A stretch of 64,000 nt of DNA from Flavobacterium sp. 9 (GTDB lineage Bacteria > Bacteroidota > Bacteroidia > Flavobacteriales > Flavobacteriaceae), in assembly GCF_002754195.1 (NCBI RefSeq), contig NZ_PEEU01000001.1:4030001-4094000 (forward strand), read 5' to 3'. Below are positions 16,242 through 25,589 of the stretch, in pieces. Both the position numbers and the translations under genes were made by a program. Positions within the stretch are counted from its first letter, which is position 1. Each line of letters starts with the position of its first letter. Below the pieces are notes generated by a model, which was not told the origin of the DNA, did not search any database, and saw only the letters and a program-made list of their open reading frames with translations.

Positions 16242-17981
16242 ATGAGAACAATTTTAAACTTTGTATTTCTTATTTTACTAGTATTAAATACATATTCGCA
16301 GCAAACAAATAAAACAAAATCCGAAGATTTAAAAAGTGCTTACAATATTCAGGATAGCGTAATGATTAAAACTCGCGATGGCGCATTTATTTCAGCAATA
16401 GTGGTTCGGAAAAAAGGAGTTTCTATTCCAAAACCTGTAATACTTCAATATACGATTTATGTTACGGAAACAAGAGATATTAAATCTTTGAAAGCAGCTG
16501 CAGACAAGGATTATATTGGTGTAATTGCTTATGCGAGAGGTAAACGATTTAGTCAGGAAGAGATATTTCCATACGAGAATGACGCCAATGATGCGTATGA
16601 TGTAATTGACTGGATTAGTAAACAAAAATGGTGTAACGGAAGTATAGGCATGTATGGCGGCAGTTACAATGGATTGACGCAATGGGCGGCTTGCAAAAAA
16701 ATGCATCCTGCGCTAAAAACCATTGTTCCTTATGTTGCGAATAGAGCCGGAATGGGTTTGCCAATGGAAAACAACGTATTTATAAATCCTAATTATGAAT
16801 GGTCTTTTTATGTTGGCAATAACAAATATCTGGATACAATTGCGGGAAATGACAGACAGCGTTTTAGAAAAATGCAATTTAAATGGTGGGAAACCGGAGT
16901 TGCCTACAAAAAAATGGACAGTATTGATGCAAGTCCAAATCGATTTTTTCAAAGATGGTTAAAACATCCTTCTTTTGATGCATATTGGCAGAAAATGTCG
17001 CCTTATAAAAAGGATTTTGCGCAGATAAATATTCCTGTTTTAGTGATTGACGGTTATTATAATGATTCACAAAATTCGAGTTTGTATTATTTAAGAGAAC
17101 TTCAAAAGTATAATCCCAAAGCCAATTCTTATTTAATCATTGGTCCATACGGTCATTTTGGTGCGCAAAAAGGTGGTTCTCCTATATTAAATGGTTACAA
17201 AGTTGATGCAGATGCCCTCATTAATACTAATAAAATAACGTATCAATGGTTTGATTATATTTTAAAAAACGGACCAAAACCTGAAATCTTGAAAGATAGA
17301 ATTAATTATCAGGTAATGGGCGCCAACGAGTGGAGAAGTGCTCCGTCTATTGATAAAATGAATAACGGTTTTCTAACATTTTATTTAACCGATCATAAAT
17401 CAGGAAAATTTTATTCTTTGAATGCTGCAAAGCCAGCTAAAAATAGTTATCTCTCACAAGAAGTAGATTTTGCCGACAGACAAGTACAAAATAATGACTA
17501 TTATCCTGATCCTATAATTAGAAAAGAAATCGATACAACAAACGGTTATGTTTTTATAAGTGATCCGTTAAACGAACCGCTTTTAGTAAATGGTTCGTTT
17601 CTAGGCGAAATAAAAGCAAGTATCAACAAAAAAGATATGGATATTGGAGTTACTTTATACGAAGTGACACCAGAAGGAGAGTATTTTAATTTAGCTTATT
17701 TTATTGGAAGGTCGAGTTATGCTAAAGACATTACAAAGCGGAATTTATTAAAACCAAATAAAATTGAAACGATTCCTTTTTCGAATACACGTTTGGTAAG
17801 CAAACAATTAAGTAAAGGCAGTAGAATATTAATTACTTTGAATGTAAATAAAAACGCCTTCTCAGAACTCAATTACGGAACCGGAAAAGAAGTCGCCGAT
17901 GAAACTATTAAAGATGCCAAAGAACCTTTAAAAATAAAATGGTACAATGACAGTTTTGTAAAAATTCCGGTTTGGAAATAA
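16242..17981 (+). CDS. CocE/NonD family exported hydrolase (X-Pro dipeptidyl-peptidase-like)
   Basis: A 579-residue alpha/beta hydrolase with signal peptide (MRTILNFVFLILLVLNTYSQ). The nucleophile elbow is 'GMYGGSYNG' with S141; 'VIDGYYNDSQNSS' and 'IIGPYGHFGAQ' supply the later Asp and His positions of the triad. The C-terminal third is the beta-rich domain ending 'YNDSFVKIPVWK'. Members act as acyl or peptide hydrolases such as glutaryl-7-ACA acylase or cocaine esterase; the natural substrate here is unknown. It is probably periplasmic. It follows a LytS/LytTR pair and ends at a shared bidirectional terminator. Confidence 0.88.
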   Translation: MRTILNFVFLILLVLNTYSQQTNKTKSEDLKSAYNIQDSVMIKTRDGAFISAIVVRKKGVSIPKPVILQYTIYVTETRDIKSLKAAADKDYIGVIAYARGKRFSQEEIFPYENDANDAYDVIDWISKQKWCNGSIGMYGGSYNGLTQWAACKKMHPALKTIVPYVANRAGMGLPMENNVFINPNYEWSFYVGNNKYLDTIAGNDRQRFRKMQFKWWETGVAYKKMDSIDASPNRFFQRWLKHPSFDAYWQKMSPYKKDFAQINIPVLVIDGYYNDSQNSSLYYLRELQKYNPKANSYLIIGPYGHFGAQKGGSPILNGYKVDADALINTNKITYQWFDYILKNGPKPEILKDRINYQVMGANEWRSAPSIDKMNNGFLTFYLTDHKSGKFYSLNAAKPAKNSYLSQEVDFADRQVQNNDYYPDPIIRKEIDTTNGYVFISDPLNEPLLVNGSFLGEIKASINKKDMDIGVTLYEVTPEGEYFNLAYFIGRSSYAKDITKRNLLKPNKIETIPFSNTRLVSKQLSKGSRILITLNVNKNAFSELNYGTGKEVADETIKDAKEPLKIKWYNDSFVKIPVWK

Positions 17982-17985
17982 ACGA

Positions 17986-18020
17986 GAATCCCAATCTTAT
18001 TCGTTCTAAGATTGGGATTC
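17986..18020. terminator. Bidirectional terminator between convergent genes
   Basis: GAATCCCAATCTTA (17986-17999) and TAAGATTGGGATTC (18007-18020) form a perfect 14-bp stem with a 7-nt loop, serving the CocE gene and the minus-strand regulator. Confidence 0.88.
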
Positions 18021-18022
18021 TT

Positions 18023-18727
18023 TTATTTCAAGATAGAAGTCTCTAAATGATGCAGCCAGTTTTCTTTATAACTATTTCCTATTGGGATTTCTACAGTGTT
18101 TATTTCGACTTCATTCTTAGAATAGGCTGTTAATTTTTTAATTTGAATGATATAAGAACGATGAATACGAACAAAATTAGAGTTTAGTAATTTTTCAAAA
18201 ACAGAAATGTTTTGCTTAATATGGTGCGATTTTCCGTTTTCAAGATGAATAGTGATGTAATCTTTTAAACTTTCGATATACAAAATTTCGTCAAAGATAA
18301 TTTTGATGTTCTTAGCGCCGCTAGTTACAAAAATATGATTTTCAGTTGCAGCACTTATTTCTTTTTTTGGACTTTGTAATTGTTTGAATTTTTCGATTGA
18401 AACAAAAAAACGATCAAAAGTTATTGGTTTTAAAAGATAGTCTATAACGTTAAGTTCATATCCTTCAAGCGCATATTCTCTGTAAGCGGTCGTGAAAATT
18501 ACTTTGGGCGGATTCTTTAGTTTTTTTAAAAATTCATTGCCTTTTAATAGCGGCATTTCTATATCCAGAAAAATCAGATCAACTGTATTTGTTTCCAAAA
18601 AAGTATAAGCTTTAAGCGCATTTTCGAAAGAGTCGATTAGTTCGAAATTTTCAAAATTCACTAAATGCGAAGCAATTAATTCTCTTGCCAAAGGTTCATC
18701 GTCAACTATAATACACTTGTATTTCAT
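18023..18727 (-). CDS. LytTR-family response regulator
   Basis: A 234-residue regulator with receiver phospho-acceptor D55 in 'LIFLDIEMPLLKG', conserved lysine in 'IDYLLKPITF' and a LytTR domain from about residue 125 ('FDEILYIESLKDYITIHL', 'FVRIHRSYIIQIKKL'). It is the last gene of a minus-strand operon that starts with a LytS-type kinase and has an alpha/beta hydrolase in between. The gaps are 25 and 22 nt, so co-transcription is likely. Confidence 0.93.
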   Translation of the reverse strand: MKYKCIIVDDEPLARELIASHLVNFENFELIDSFENALKAYTFLETNTVDLIFLDIEMPLLKGNEFLKKLKNPPKVIFTTAYREYALEGYELNVIDYLLKPITFDRFFVSIEKFKQLQSPKKEISAATENHIFVTSGAKNIKIIFDEILYIESLKDYITIHLENGKSHHIKQNISVFEKLLNSNFVRIHRSYIIQIKKLTAYSKNEVEINTVEIPIGNSYKENWLHHLETSILK

Positions 18728-18752
18728 TCAAAAAAGAATAATATTTTAAAAT

Positions 18753-19925
18753 CTAATTTAGCAGTTTTGAGTTGTCTTTTGTTACTCTTTCCAAAACTTC
18801 TTTTGCGTTTTTATTTTCAGGATTAAGCTCAAGCGATTTTTTATACATCTTGATACCTTCTTCTTTTTGATCTGTTTTCAATAATTCTTCTCCATAACTG
18901 TCATACACATTTGCGCTTGCAGGATTAAGAAGCATGTTAAGTTTGAAAATTTCTGCTGCTTTTTGATTTTCATTTTTTCCAAGTAATCGATAGCCCCAGG
19001 TATTCAAATCATCTTCAGAATGGTTGAAAGCAATATCGTCAGCTTTTTCTTCATTGTTGGCAGTTATGACATATTGTAAGGCACGCTCCTGAATTTCAGA
19101 TTTTTGTTTAGAGGTATTGGCGTACATTTTTGCAATTGTAGTAATGACTAATGGCGGATTACCAATCCAAATTCCGTGACCGCAACCATTTGCAGTAATG
19201 CCGGTAACGTTGGGATTATTAGCAACAAATTTTTTATGACATTCTTTCCAGCGTTCAATTTCTTCAGTTGCTTTTAAGAAAGGAATTCCGTTTACGAAAT
19301 CAACAACGGGAATACTTTGCGGTATCGAAATTTTACTCATTATTTTCACGGTTTCAAGAATTGTTGCCGACATGTAATAAGTCCCTTTATTATTTTTCTT
19401 CCATTCCGGAATCAATTTATCTTGCGTTGCAACCACCTTTTCGATGACACCATCTTCGTAATAATTATGATTCACATCGATAAGTACAATACCTTTAACT
19501 AATTTAGGATGTCTGGAAGCGTAAAGCGCAGAAAGATAACCGCCATAAGAATGAGAAACTAACAAGATTTCTTTATCATACCCCAATTTTTTCAGCCCTT
19601 TTTCCAGATCTTCAATACTGTTTATAATGCCATGTTTTGATTCGTCAGTTTGTAAGGTATCGATTGTACTTTTTCCAAAACCTGCGCGATCATAGGTTAT
19701 CAAAGGAGCATTGGTAATAGTTGATAATTTTTCTAATATAGAATTCCAAACAGAACCATCATTTCCTCCGCCCGAATCAAAAAGAATTGGAGTTCCGTTG
19801 CCTTTTACGATCTTGAAATGTAATTTATGATTTCCAACATCAACCAAAGTATCTATAGATTTAGATTGACTGTTTACAGAGATAAAAGAGCAAAAAAGGA
19901 ATAGATTAATTAAATGTTTCTTCAT
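18753..19925 (-). CDS. Exported alpha/beta hydrolase with C-terminal TPR-like repeats
   Basis: 390 residues: signal peptide (MKKHLINLFLFCSFISVNSQ), an alpha/beta-hydrolase domain with oxyanion segment 'FDSGGGNDGSVW', 'ITYDRAGFGKS' and nucleophile S126 in 'VSHSYGGYL', then a TPR-like tail at about 310-375 ('ANVYDSYGEELLKTDQKEEG'). The lipase/esterase-like domain is probably periplasmic. The gene lies between a sensor kinase and its regulator on the same strand, which suggests that its product or substrate is linked to the signal. No substrate can be named. Confidence 0.85.
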   Translation of the reverse strand: MKKHLINLFLFCSFISVNSQSKSIDTLVDVGNHKLHFKIVKGNGTPILFDSGGGNDGSVWNSILEKLSTITNAPLITYDRAGFGKSTIDTLQTDESKHGIINSIEDLEKGLKKLGYDKEILLVSHSYGGYLSALYASRHPKLVKGIVLIDVNHNYYEDGVIEKVVATQDKLIPEWKKNNKGTYYMSATILETVKIMSKISIPQSIPVVDFVNGIPFLKATEEIERWKECHKKFVANNPNVTGITANGCGHGIWIGNPPLVITTIAKMYANTSKQKSEIQERALQYVITANNEEKADDIAFNHSEDDLNTWGYRLLGKNENQKAAEIFKLNMLLNPASANVYDSYGEELLKTDQKEEGIKMYKKSLELNPENKNAKEVLERVTKDNSKLLN

Positions 19926-19947
19926 AAAATTAGATAGTGGTTTTAGT

Positions 19948-21000
19948 TTAAAGAGTAAGATAAAGCTTTACAGTATAATTATTCTGAGTTTCTTCAATTT
20001 CTAATTGATGTTTTTTAGGATATAATAAATCCAATTGTTTACGAACATTGTCCAAACCAATTTTAGATTTATCAGAGATCTTTCCAAAATCATTTTTAGG
20101 TTTTGTGTTTTCAATGCTAAAAACGATTTGTTCTTTTTTACTCTCCAGATGCAATCTTATTTTTGCTTTTTCGGTTTCATTTATGACGCCGTGTTTAAAT
20201 GCATTTTCTATAAAAGTTAATACAATTAAAGGCGAAATTTTATGATTATACTCAATGTCTTTAGTAAATAAAATGTCTAATCTGTTTTCGCTGTAGCGGA
20301 GTTTTTCCAATGCAATATAATTTTCTATCAAAGTGATTTCTTTTTCGATAGAAACATAATCTTCGTTACAGCGATACAATACAAAATCCAGAATTTCAGA
20401 TAATTTAGCGATTACTTCAGGCGCTTTTTCATCTTTTTTTAAGGTTAAAGTATATAGATTATTCAATGTATTAAAGAGAAAATGTGGATTCAGTTGATTC
20501 TTTAGAATCTTCAGTTCCATTGATTTTTTTTCTTCTTCCAGTTTTAAAAGGCGCTGTTGTTTACGGTTAAAACTTATAAAACCTAAAATAATAACCGGAT
20601 ATGTGATAAACGAAAATTCTCTTAGAATTAATTTAACCGAAGTTAATCTTTCTGGTACAGTCATTTTATGTCCAAGCCAGTCATCAAAGAAACCTGGGAA
20701 TTTTGGTTCGAGATAATAAAATTTTAAAATCATTAAAAGGGCAAAAACGAAATAGAGCCAACCCAAAGCAGAAACTATAAAAAGTAAATATTTCTTTTTA
20801 TTTAGTGTCTGAGGAATAATCCAATAAATCAAACCATAGCCAACGGATGCTTGTCCTAAAATTTTCCAGGAATAAATAAATAGAAAAGCATAAGAATCTT
20901 CGTTGTCAGATTTATTCGAATAATAAAAGAATAAAAAGAAAATCCAATAGAAACAATGAAGGACGACTCTTTTTATATCAATTTTTTGGATGAAATTCAT
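19948..21000 (-). CDS. LytS-type sensor histidine kinase
   Basis: From the ATG at 21000 (MNFIQKIDIKRVVL) it has 350 residues; an ATG seven codons upstream is possible. There are four hydrophobic segments (about 14-27, 38-62, 70-96, 128-145), then a coiled linker and the His_kinase domain with H173 in 'LNPHFLFNTLNN', N-box 'LTFIENAFKHGV' and G-box 'SKIGLDNVRKQL'. It heads the operon kinase - hydrolase - LytTR regulator. No extracellular ligand domain is recognisable. Confidence 0.9.
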   Translation of the reverse strand: MNFIQKIDIKRVVLHCFYWIFFLFFYYSNKSDNEDSYAFLFIYSWKILGQASVGYGLIYWIIPQTLNKKKYLLFIVSALGWLYFVFALLMILKFYYLEPKFPGFFDDWLGHKMTVPERLTSVKLILREFSFITYPVIILGFISFNRKQQRLLKLEEEKKSMELKILKNQLNPHFLFNTLNNLYTLTLKKDEKAPEVIAKLSEILDFVLYRCNEDYVSIEKEITLIENYIALEKLRYSENRLDILFTKDIEYNHKISPLIVLTFIENAFKHGVINETEKAKIRLHLESKKEQIVFSIENTKPKNDFGKISDKSKIGLDNVRKQLDLLYPKKHQLEIEETQNNYTVKLYLTL

Positions 21001-21298
21001 AGAATATTTAATTGAGAGCAAGATAGCAAAATATAAAATTAAGCATTGTTTGTTGCTATAAATAATGAGTTTTTGCTTTCAAAAACAGCGTTTCAGCATA
21101 CGAACACAGTAAAAATGAAATATTCATTATTTGTTTGCTAAAACGGCCTTTTCAATTGCGTCCGTAATTCTCAGAACTTCTTGCAATTATATTCGCTTAA
21201 AAAACAATTATGATCAAACTTATCCTTGTATTGGTGGCGCTTCTAAGCGAAATGTTAAAATAAAATTTCTTTTAAATAATAAACTAACCTAAAACAAA

Positions 21299-22381
21299 AT
21301 GAAAAAAATAACTAAATGCACAATTGGTATTCTGATTTTAATGAGTACTTCAAATTTATTCTCACAAGAAAACAAACAAGAAATTAAATACAGCGAAACT
21401 TCTAAAGTAATCAAACCTACTTTGTTTGCAGACTTAGGTGAAACGTGTCAAACTCCAGACGGAATGGCGTTGGACAAAAAGGGAAATTTGTTTCTGTCGA
21501 TTACAAACGCAATTTCATTTGAAAAGTACGGCAGTAAAATCCTGACCTTCGATGAAAATGACAAACCTGTAACATGGTTTGATAAATTGCCATTGCATCC
21601 CGTTACAAAAAAAGTACACCCAATGGGAATGGACTTTGGACCTGATGGTAATTTATACATAATGGATAATCAGTTTTTTACCCGAAATGAGAATTTCTCG
21701 AGATTAATTCGAATTAATGTAAAAGATGGAAAACCTGTAAATGCTGAGGTTTTAGCTGAAGGATTTAATTTTGGAGAAGCGGTAAGATGGTCGAAAAACA
21801 GAATTTATATAACAGATGCTTTGTTTGAAAACAGAAGAGAAAGCGGAATTTATAGTTTTTCATTAGAAGAATTAAACAAGAAAAATATCGTTCTGAATTC
21901 ATCAAATAAGAAAGATTACCTGATTGCAACTTTTACCTTAAAACCTGAAGTTACTAAAAGAACAATTGGAATTGATGGAATTGCTTTTGATAAAAAAGGA
22001 AACTTATATGCGGGAAATTTTGGTGATGGAGTAATTACTAAAATGGAATTTTTTTCGGATGGAAAAGTGAAATCTAAAAAGGTTGTTTTTGATTCGGATA
22101 AATTAAAATGTTGTGATGGCTTTTTTTATGATGAAAAAAGAAACTCCATTTTTATAGCCAATTATGAAAATAATAGCGTTCATCAACTGAATTTAGATAA
22201 CAATACTATTTCATTGATTTGGGAAAATGATAATGCTGACGGTTCTGACGGACAATTAGATAATCCTTGTGAGACTATTGTTTATAAAGGAAAACTGTTA
22301 GTCGTAAACTATGATACTTTCGAAGGAGAAAAAAATAAAGAAGCAGATAGTTTTCATACTATTTCAAGTTTTAAATTGTAG
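21299..22381 (+). CDS. SMP-30/gluconolactonase-like exported beta-propeller protein
   Basis: 360 residues with signal peptide (MKKITKCTIGILILMSTSNLFSQ). Repeating blade motifs such as 'PDGMALDKKGNLFLSI', 'MGMDFGPDGNLYIMD' and 'DGIAFDKKGNLYAGNFGDG' point to a six-bladed SMP-30/NHL-type propeller, the fold of calcium-dependent lactonases and related sugar-acid enzymes. It is probably periplasmic. A catalytic role is not certain because the metal ligands cannot be assigned by eye. It diverges from the minus-strand kinase operon and has its own terminator. Confidence 0.75.
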   Translation: MKKITKCTIGILILMSTSNLFSQENKQEIKYSETSKVIKPTLFADLGETCQTPDGMALDKKGNLFLSITNAISFEKYGSKILTFDENDKPVTWFDKLPLHPVTKKVHPMGMDFGPDGNLYIMDNQFFTRNENFSRLIRINVKDGKPVNAEVLAEGFNFGEAVRWSKNRIYITDALFENRRESGIYSFSLEELNKKNIVLNSSNKKDYLIATFTLKPEVTKRTIGIDGIAFDKKGNLYAGNFGDGVITKMEFFSDGKVKSKKVVFDSDKLKCCDGFFYDEKRNSIFIANYENNSVHQLNLDNNTISLIWENDNADGSDGQLDNPCETIVYKGKLLVVNYDTFEGEKNKEADSFHTISSFKL

Positions 22382-22456
22382 ATTTTAAAGAAGAAAAAAT
22401 CCTCAAAATGCTTGAAAGTTTAATGACTACATTATAAACATAATATTATAAAAGCA

Positions 22457-22488
22457 AAAGCCGAATCTTAATGAAAAGATTCGGCTTT
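22457..22488. terminator. Terminator between the propeller gene and pruA
   Basis: AAAGCCGAATCTT (22457-22469) pairs with AAGATTCGGCTTT (22476-22488), followed by T residues. A second near-palindrome (22499-22520, AAAGTTTCAA/TTGAAACTTT) lies on the pruA side. Confidence 0.85.
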
Positions 22489-22536
22489 TTATATTGACAA
22501 AGTTTCAAACTTGAAACTTTAAACCTGAAACAAAAA

Positions 22537-24162
22537 TTAACCTAAGAACGGGTATCTGTAATCTTCTGGAGTTACAAAAGTTTCTTTGATAGTTCTAGGA
22601 GAAGCCCAACGTAATAAGTTCAATGCAGAACCTGCTTTATCGTTAGTTCCTGAAGCTCTTGCTCCACCAAAAGGTTGCATTCCTACAACAGCTCCTGTTG
22701 GTTTATCATTGATGTAGAAGTTACCTGCAGCATTTTGCAATTTCGTAGTTGCTACTTCAATAGCATAACGATCCTGGCTAAATACAGCTCCTGTCAAAGC
22801 ATACTCAGAAGTAGTATCAACTAATTCTAAAGTTTCTTCCCATTTTGCATCTTCATAAACATAAATAGTAATAACTGGTCCGAATAATTCGGTTTCCATT
22901 GTAGTATATTTTGGGTTTGTAGTTACAATAACTGTTGGCTCAATAAAGTATCCAACTGATTTATCGTAATTTCCTCCAACGATGATTTCAGCATCAGCAT
23001 CTTTTTTAGCCTGGTCGATATAACTTGCTAATTTATCAAAAGAACCTTCGTGAATAACTGCTGTAATGAAGTTTCCGAAATCTTCCGGAGAACCCATTTT
23101 CATTGATTTTACATCAGCAATTAATTGTTCTTTTACAGCTGGCCATAAACTTTGCGGAATATAAGCTCTTGAAGCTGCAGAACATTTTTGCCCTTGAAAT
23201 TCAAATGCACCACGAGTAATTCCTGTAGTCACTTGTTTTACGTTAGCGCTTGGGTGTGCAATGATAAAATCTTTACCACCAGTTTCTCCAACGATTCTTG
23301 GGTATGTTTTGTAATTGTGAATATTTGCACCAATTTTAGCCCAGATATCTTTAAATACGTGAGTTGATCCTGTAAAGTGAACTCCAGCAAAATCACGACT
23401 TGCCAAAACTGTATCAGTAATCATTAAAGCATCTCCAAAAACAACATTGATAACTCCATCAGGAACACCAGCTTCTTTGAAAACTTCGATGATAATTTGT
23501 GTAGAGAAAACCTGGCTATCACTTGGTTTCCAGATTACAACGTTACCCATCATTGCAGCACTTGCAGGAAGGTTTGCAGCAATAGCAGTAAAGTTAAAAG
23601 GAGTAATAGCATAAACAAAACCTTCAAGAGGTCTGTATTCTAAACGATTCCAAACAGAAGAATCTGATTTTGGCTGATCGTTATAAATTTGAGTCATGAA
23701 TTCTACGTTGTAACGTAAAAAGTCAATTAATTCACAAGAAGCATCAATTTCTGCCTGGTGAATATTTTTAGATTGTCCAATCATTGTAGCTGCGTTAATA
23801 CGAGCTCTGTATGGACCTGCAATAAGTTCAGCAGCTTTTAAGAAAATAGCAGCACGTTGTTCCCACGCCATGTTTGCCCATGCTTTTCTTGATTCAAGTG
23901 CATTAGCAATTGCTTTTTCGATATGTTGTTTTTCAGCTAAATGATAAGTTCCTACGATATGTTTGTGATCGTGTGGAGCTGACATTGTTCTTGTATTTCC
24001 AGTTCTGATTTCTTCGCTCCCAATATATAACGGAACGTCAATTTTAGAATTCCACATTGTGGTATAAGCTGCCTGAACAGCTGCTTTTTCTGGTGAGTTA
24101 GGTGCGTATCCTTTAACAGGCTCGTTTACCGCTTTTGGTACATGAAAGAATCCTTTTAACAT
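22537..24162 (-). CDS. pruA: L-glutamate gamma-semialdehyde (1-pyrroline-5-carboxylate) dehydrogenase
   Basis: Oxidises glutamate semialdehyde/P5C to glutamate with NAD, the second step of proline catabolism. The 541-residue size matches the monofunctional enzyme rather than the bifunctional PutA. Aldehyde-dehydrogenase motifs are visible: 'AITPFNFTAIAANLP', 'VIWKPSDSQV', the catalytic Glu in 'VGETGGKDF' and catalytic Cys in 'FQGQKCSAASRAYIP'. A TACTTTTG -7 box at 24211-24204 with a TTG 23 nt further upstream is a good promoter. The partner proline dehydrogenase is not in this window. Confidence 0.96.
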   Translation of the reverse strand: MLKGFFHVPKAVNEPVKGYAPNSPEKAAVQAAYTTMWNSKIDVPLYIGSEEIRTGNTRTMSAPHDHKHIVGTYHLAEKQHIEKAIANALESRKAWANMAWEQRAAIFLKAAELIAGPYRARINAATMIGQSKNIHQAEIDASCELIDFLRYNVEFMTQIYNDQPKSDSSVWNRLEYRPLEGFVYAITPFNFTAIAANLPASAAMMGNVVIWKPSDSQVFSTQIIIEVFKEAGVPDGVINVVFGDALMITDTVLASRDFAGVHFTGSTHVFKDIWAKIGANIHNYKTYPRIVGETGGKDFIIAHPSANVKQVTTGITRGAFEFQGQKCSAASRAYIPQSLWPAVKEQLIADVKSMKMGSPEDFGNFITAVIHEGSFDKLASYIDQAKKDADAEIIVGGNYDKSVGYFIEPTVIVTTNPKYTTMETELFGPVITIYVYEDAKWEETLELVDTTSEYALTGAVFSQDRYAIEVATTKLQNAAGNFYINDKPTGAVVGMQPFGGARASGTNDKAGSALNLLRWASPRTIKETFVTPEDYRYPFLG

Positions 24163-24203
24163 GGGATAAAATATTTTAAAATTACGAATTATTTAATTTT
24201 ACA

Positions 24204-24237
24204 CAAAAGTACAAATGATAATTTGATTATATCACAA
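24204..24237 (-). promoter_or_regulatory. pruA promoter
   Basis: On the minus strand TTG (24237-24235), 23 nt, then TACTTTTG (24211-24204), about 41 nt before the start codon. Confidence 0.5.
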
Positions 24238-24352
24238 TACATTATTAAAAAGTTGTAATTAAATAAACTAATCCCGTTAAGGTGTAAAATAAATGGCAGT
24301 GTAAATAATTAAATTTGAGGTTATTCCGAAAGAATTTCTTAAATGTAATAGT

Positions 24353-25405
24353 ATGAAAATCCCACTTTTAGCTTTTAACGATAAAGGTATTTATTGCGAG
24401 CAGGCCGATGTTTATCTCGACCCGTGGAAACCTGTAAAAAATGCCATAATCACGCACGGTCACGCCGATCATTCGCGCTGGGGAAATCAAAATTATATTA
24501 CACATTACAGCAATATTCCAATCATTCGACATCGCTTAGGCGAAATAAACGTAAGCGGAAAAAAATGGGGAGAAACCTTTGTCATTAACAATGTAAAATT
24601 TTCCCTGCATCCCGCCGGACATATTATAGGAAGTTCTCAAGTTCGGGTAGAGCATAAAGGAGAAGTCTGGGTTTTTACCGGAGATTATAAAACCGAAGAC
24701 GACGGAATTTCAACTCCGTATGAAGTCGTAAAATGCGATACGTTTATAACCGAATGTACTTTTGGGTTACCCGCTTTTAATTGGACGCCCCAAGCTGAAG
24801 TAATTACAGAGATCAATAATTGGTGGGCAGAAAATAAATCCGAAGGCAAAACCTCAATTCTCTTTGGATATTCTTTAGGAAAAGCACAACGACTTTTAAA
24901 ATATTTAGATACTAATATCGGAACGATCTATACACACGGCGCGATCGAAAATATGACGAATGTTTTACGTCCTATGGTTGATTTTCCGCCAACAACTTTA
25001 GTAACGCGAGAAACCAAAAAAGAAGATTTATTAGGGAATATCGTTCTCGCTCCACCAAGCGCGCACGGAAGTATCTGGATCAGAAAAATGACGCCTTTTG
25101 TAACTGGTTCCGCAAGTGGCTGGATGGCGTTTCGAGGTGCAAGACGAAGACGTGCGATTGACAAAGGTTTTGTTTTGAGCGATCATTGCGATTGGTATTC
25201 TTTATTAAATAGCATAAAAGCAACAGGTGCAGAAAAAATAATCTGTACGCATGGTTATACCGATATTTTCTCAAAATATCTGAGAGAATTAGGTTACGAT
25301 GCCAGAACCGAAAAAACACAATACGAAGGCGAAACGGCAGAAATGGAAAAAGAAGAAGAAAAAGAAGCTGATCAAAATGAAAATTCGATTATTTCTAAAA
25401 ATTAA
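24353..25405 (+). CDS. Ligase-associated DNA exonuclease (metallo-beta-lactamase fold)
   Basis: First gene of the bacterial ligase-associated cassette. The 350-residue protein has the metallo-beta-lactamase signature HGHADH at residues 35-40, 'LHPAGHIIGSSQVRVEH' and 'VFTGDYKTEDDG', with the beta-CASP-like 'SDHCDWYSLLNSI' and 'ICTHGYTDIFSKYLRELG' near the C-terminus, like SNM1/Artemis nucleases. It would process DNA ends before ligation, in the cytoplasm. A highly charged tail (Glu/Lys) follows residue 325. The gap to the ligase gene contains a 17-bp inverted repeat. Confidence 0.92.
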   Translation: MKIPLLAFNDKGIYCEQADVYLDPWKPVKNAIITHGHADHSRWGNQNYITHYSNIPIIRHRLGEINVSGKKWGETFVINNVKFSLHPAGHIIGSSQVRVEHKGEVWVFTGDYKTEDDGISTPYEVVKCDTFITECTFGLPAFNWTPQAEVITEINNWWAENKSEGKTSILFGYSLGKAQRLLKYLDTNIGTIYTHGAIENMTNVLRPMVDFPPTTLVTRETKKEDLLGNIVLAPPSAHGSIWIRKMTPFVTGSASGWMAFRGARRRRAIDKGFVLSDHCDWYSLLNSIKATGAEKIICTHGYTDIFSKYLRELGYDARTEKTQYEGETAEMEKEEEKEADQNENSIISKN

Positions 25406-25418
25406 TTGGAAAGAAATT

Positions 25419-25550
25419 AACACATAGAAACATAGTTTTTCTTTGTGGTTAAAGGCATTTCATTTGTTTAAACAAACATAGCTATGTGTGAAAATCTAGA
25501 TTTTTTAAAACATCTTCTTTTTCAATTTTAAACCTATGTTTCTATGTGTT
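25419..25550. repeat. 17-bp inverted repeat between exonuclease and ligase genes
   Basis: AACACATAGAAACATAG (25419-25435) is repeated inverted at 25534-25550, enclosing 98 nt that include a short internal palindrome (CATAGCTATG). No gene is inside. Confidence 0.85.
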
Positions 25551-25589
25551 TAACAATTATGCGGAACGAGTTTAAAATAATATACGTCA

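Noticed and set aside
21210..21263. 17-codon frame (MIKLILVLVALLSEMLK) before the propeller gene
   Set aside because: Short and hydrophobic, but without its own promoter or conservation that I can see; insufficient support.
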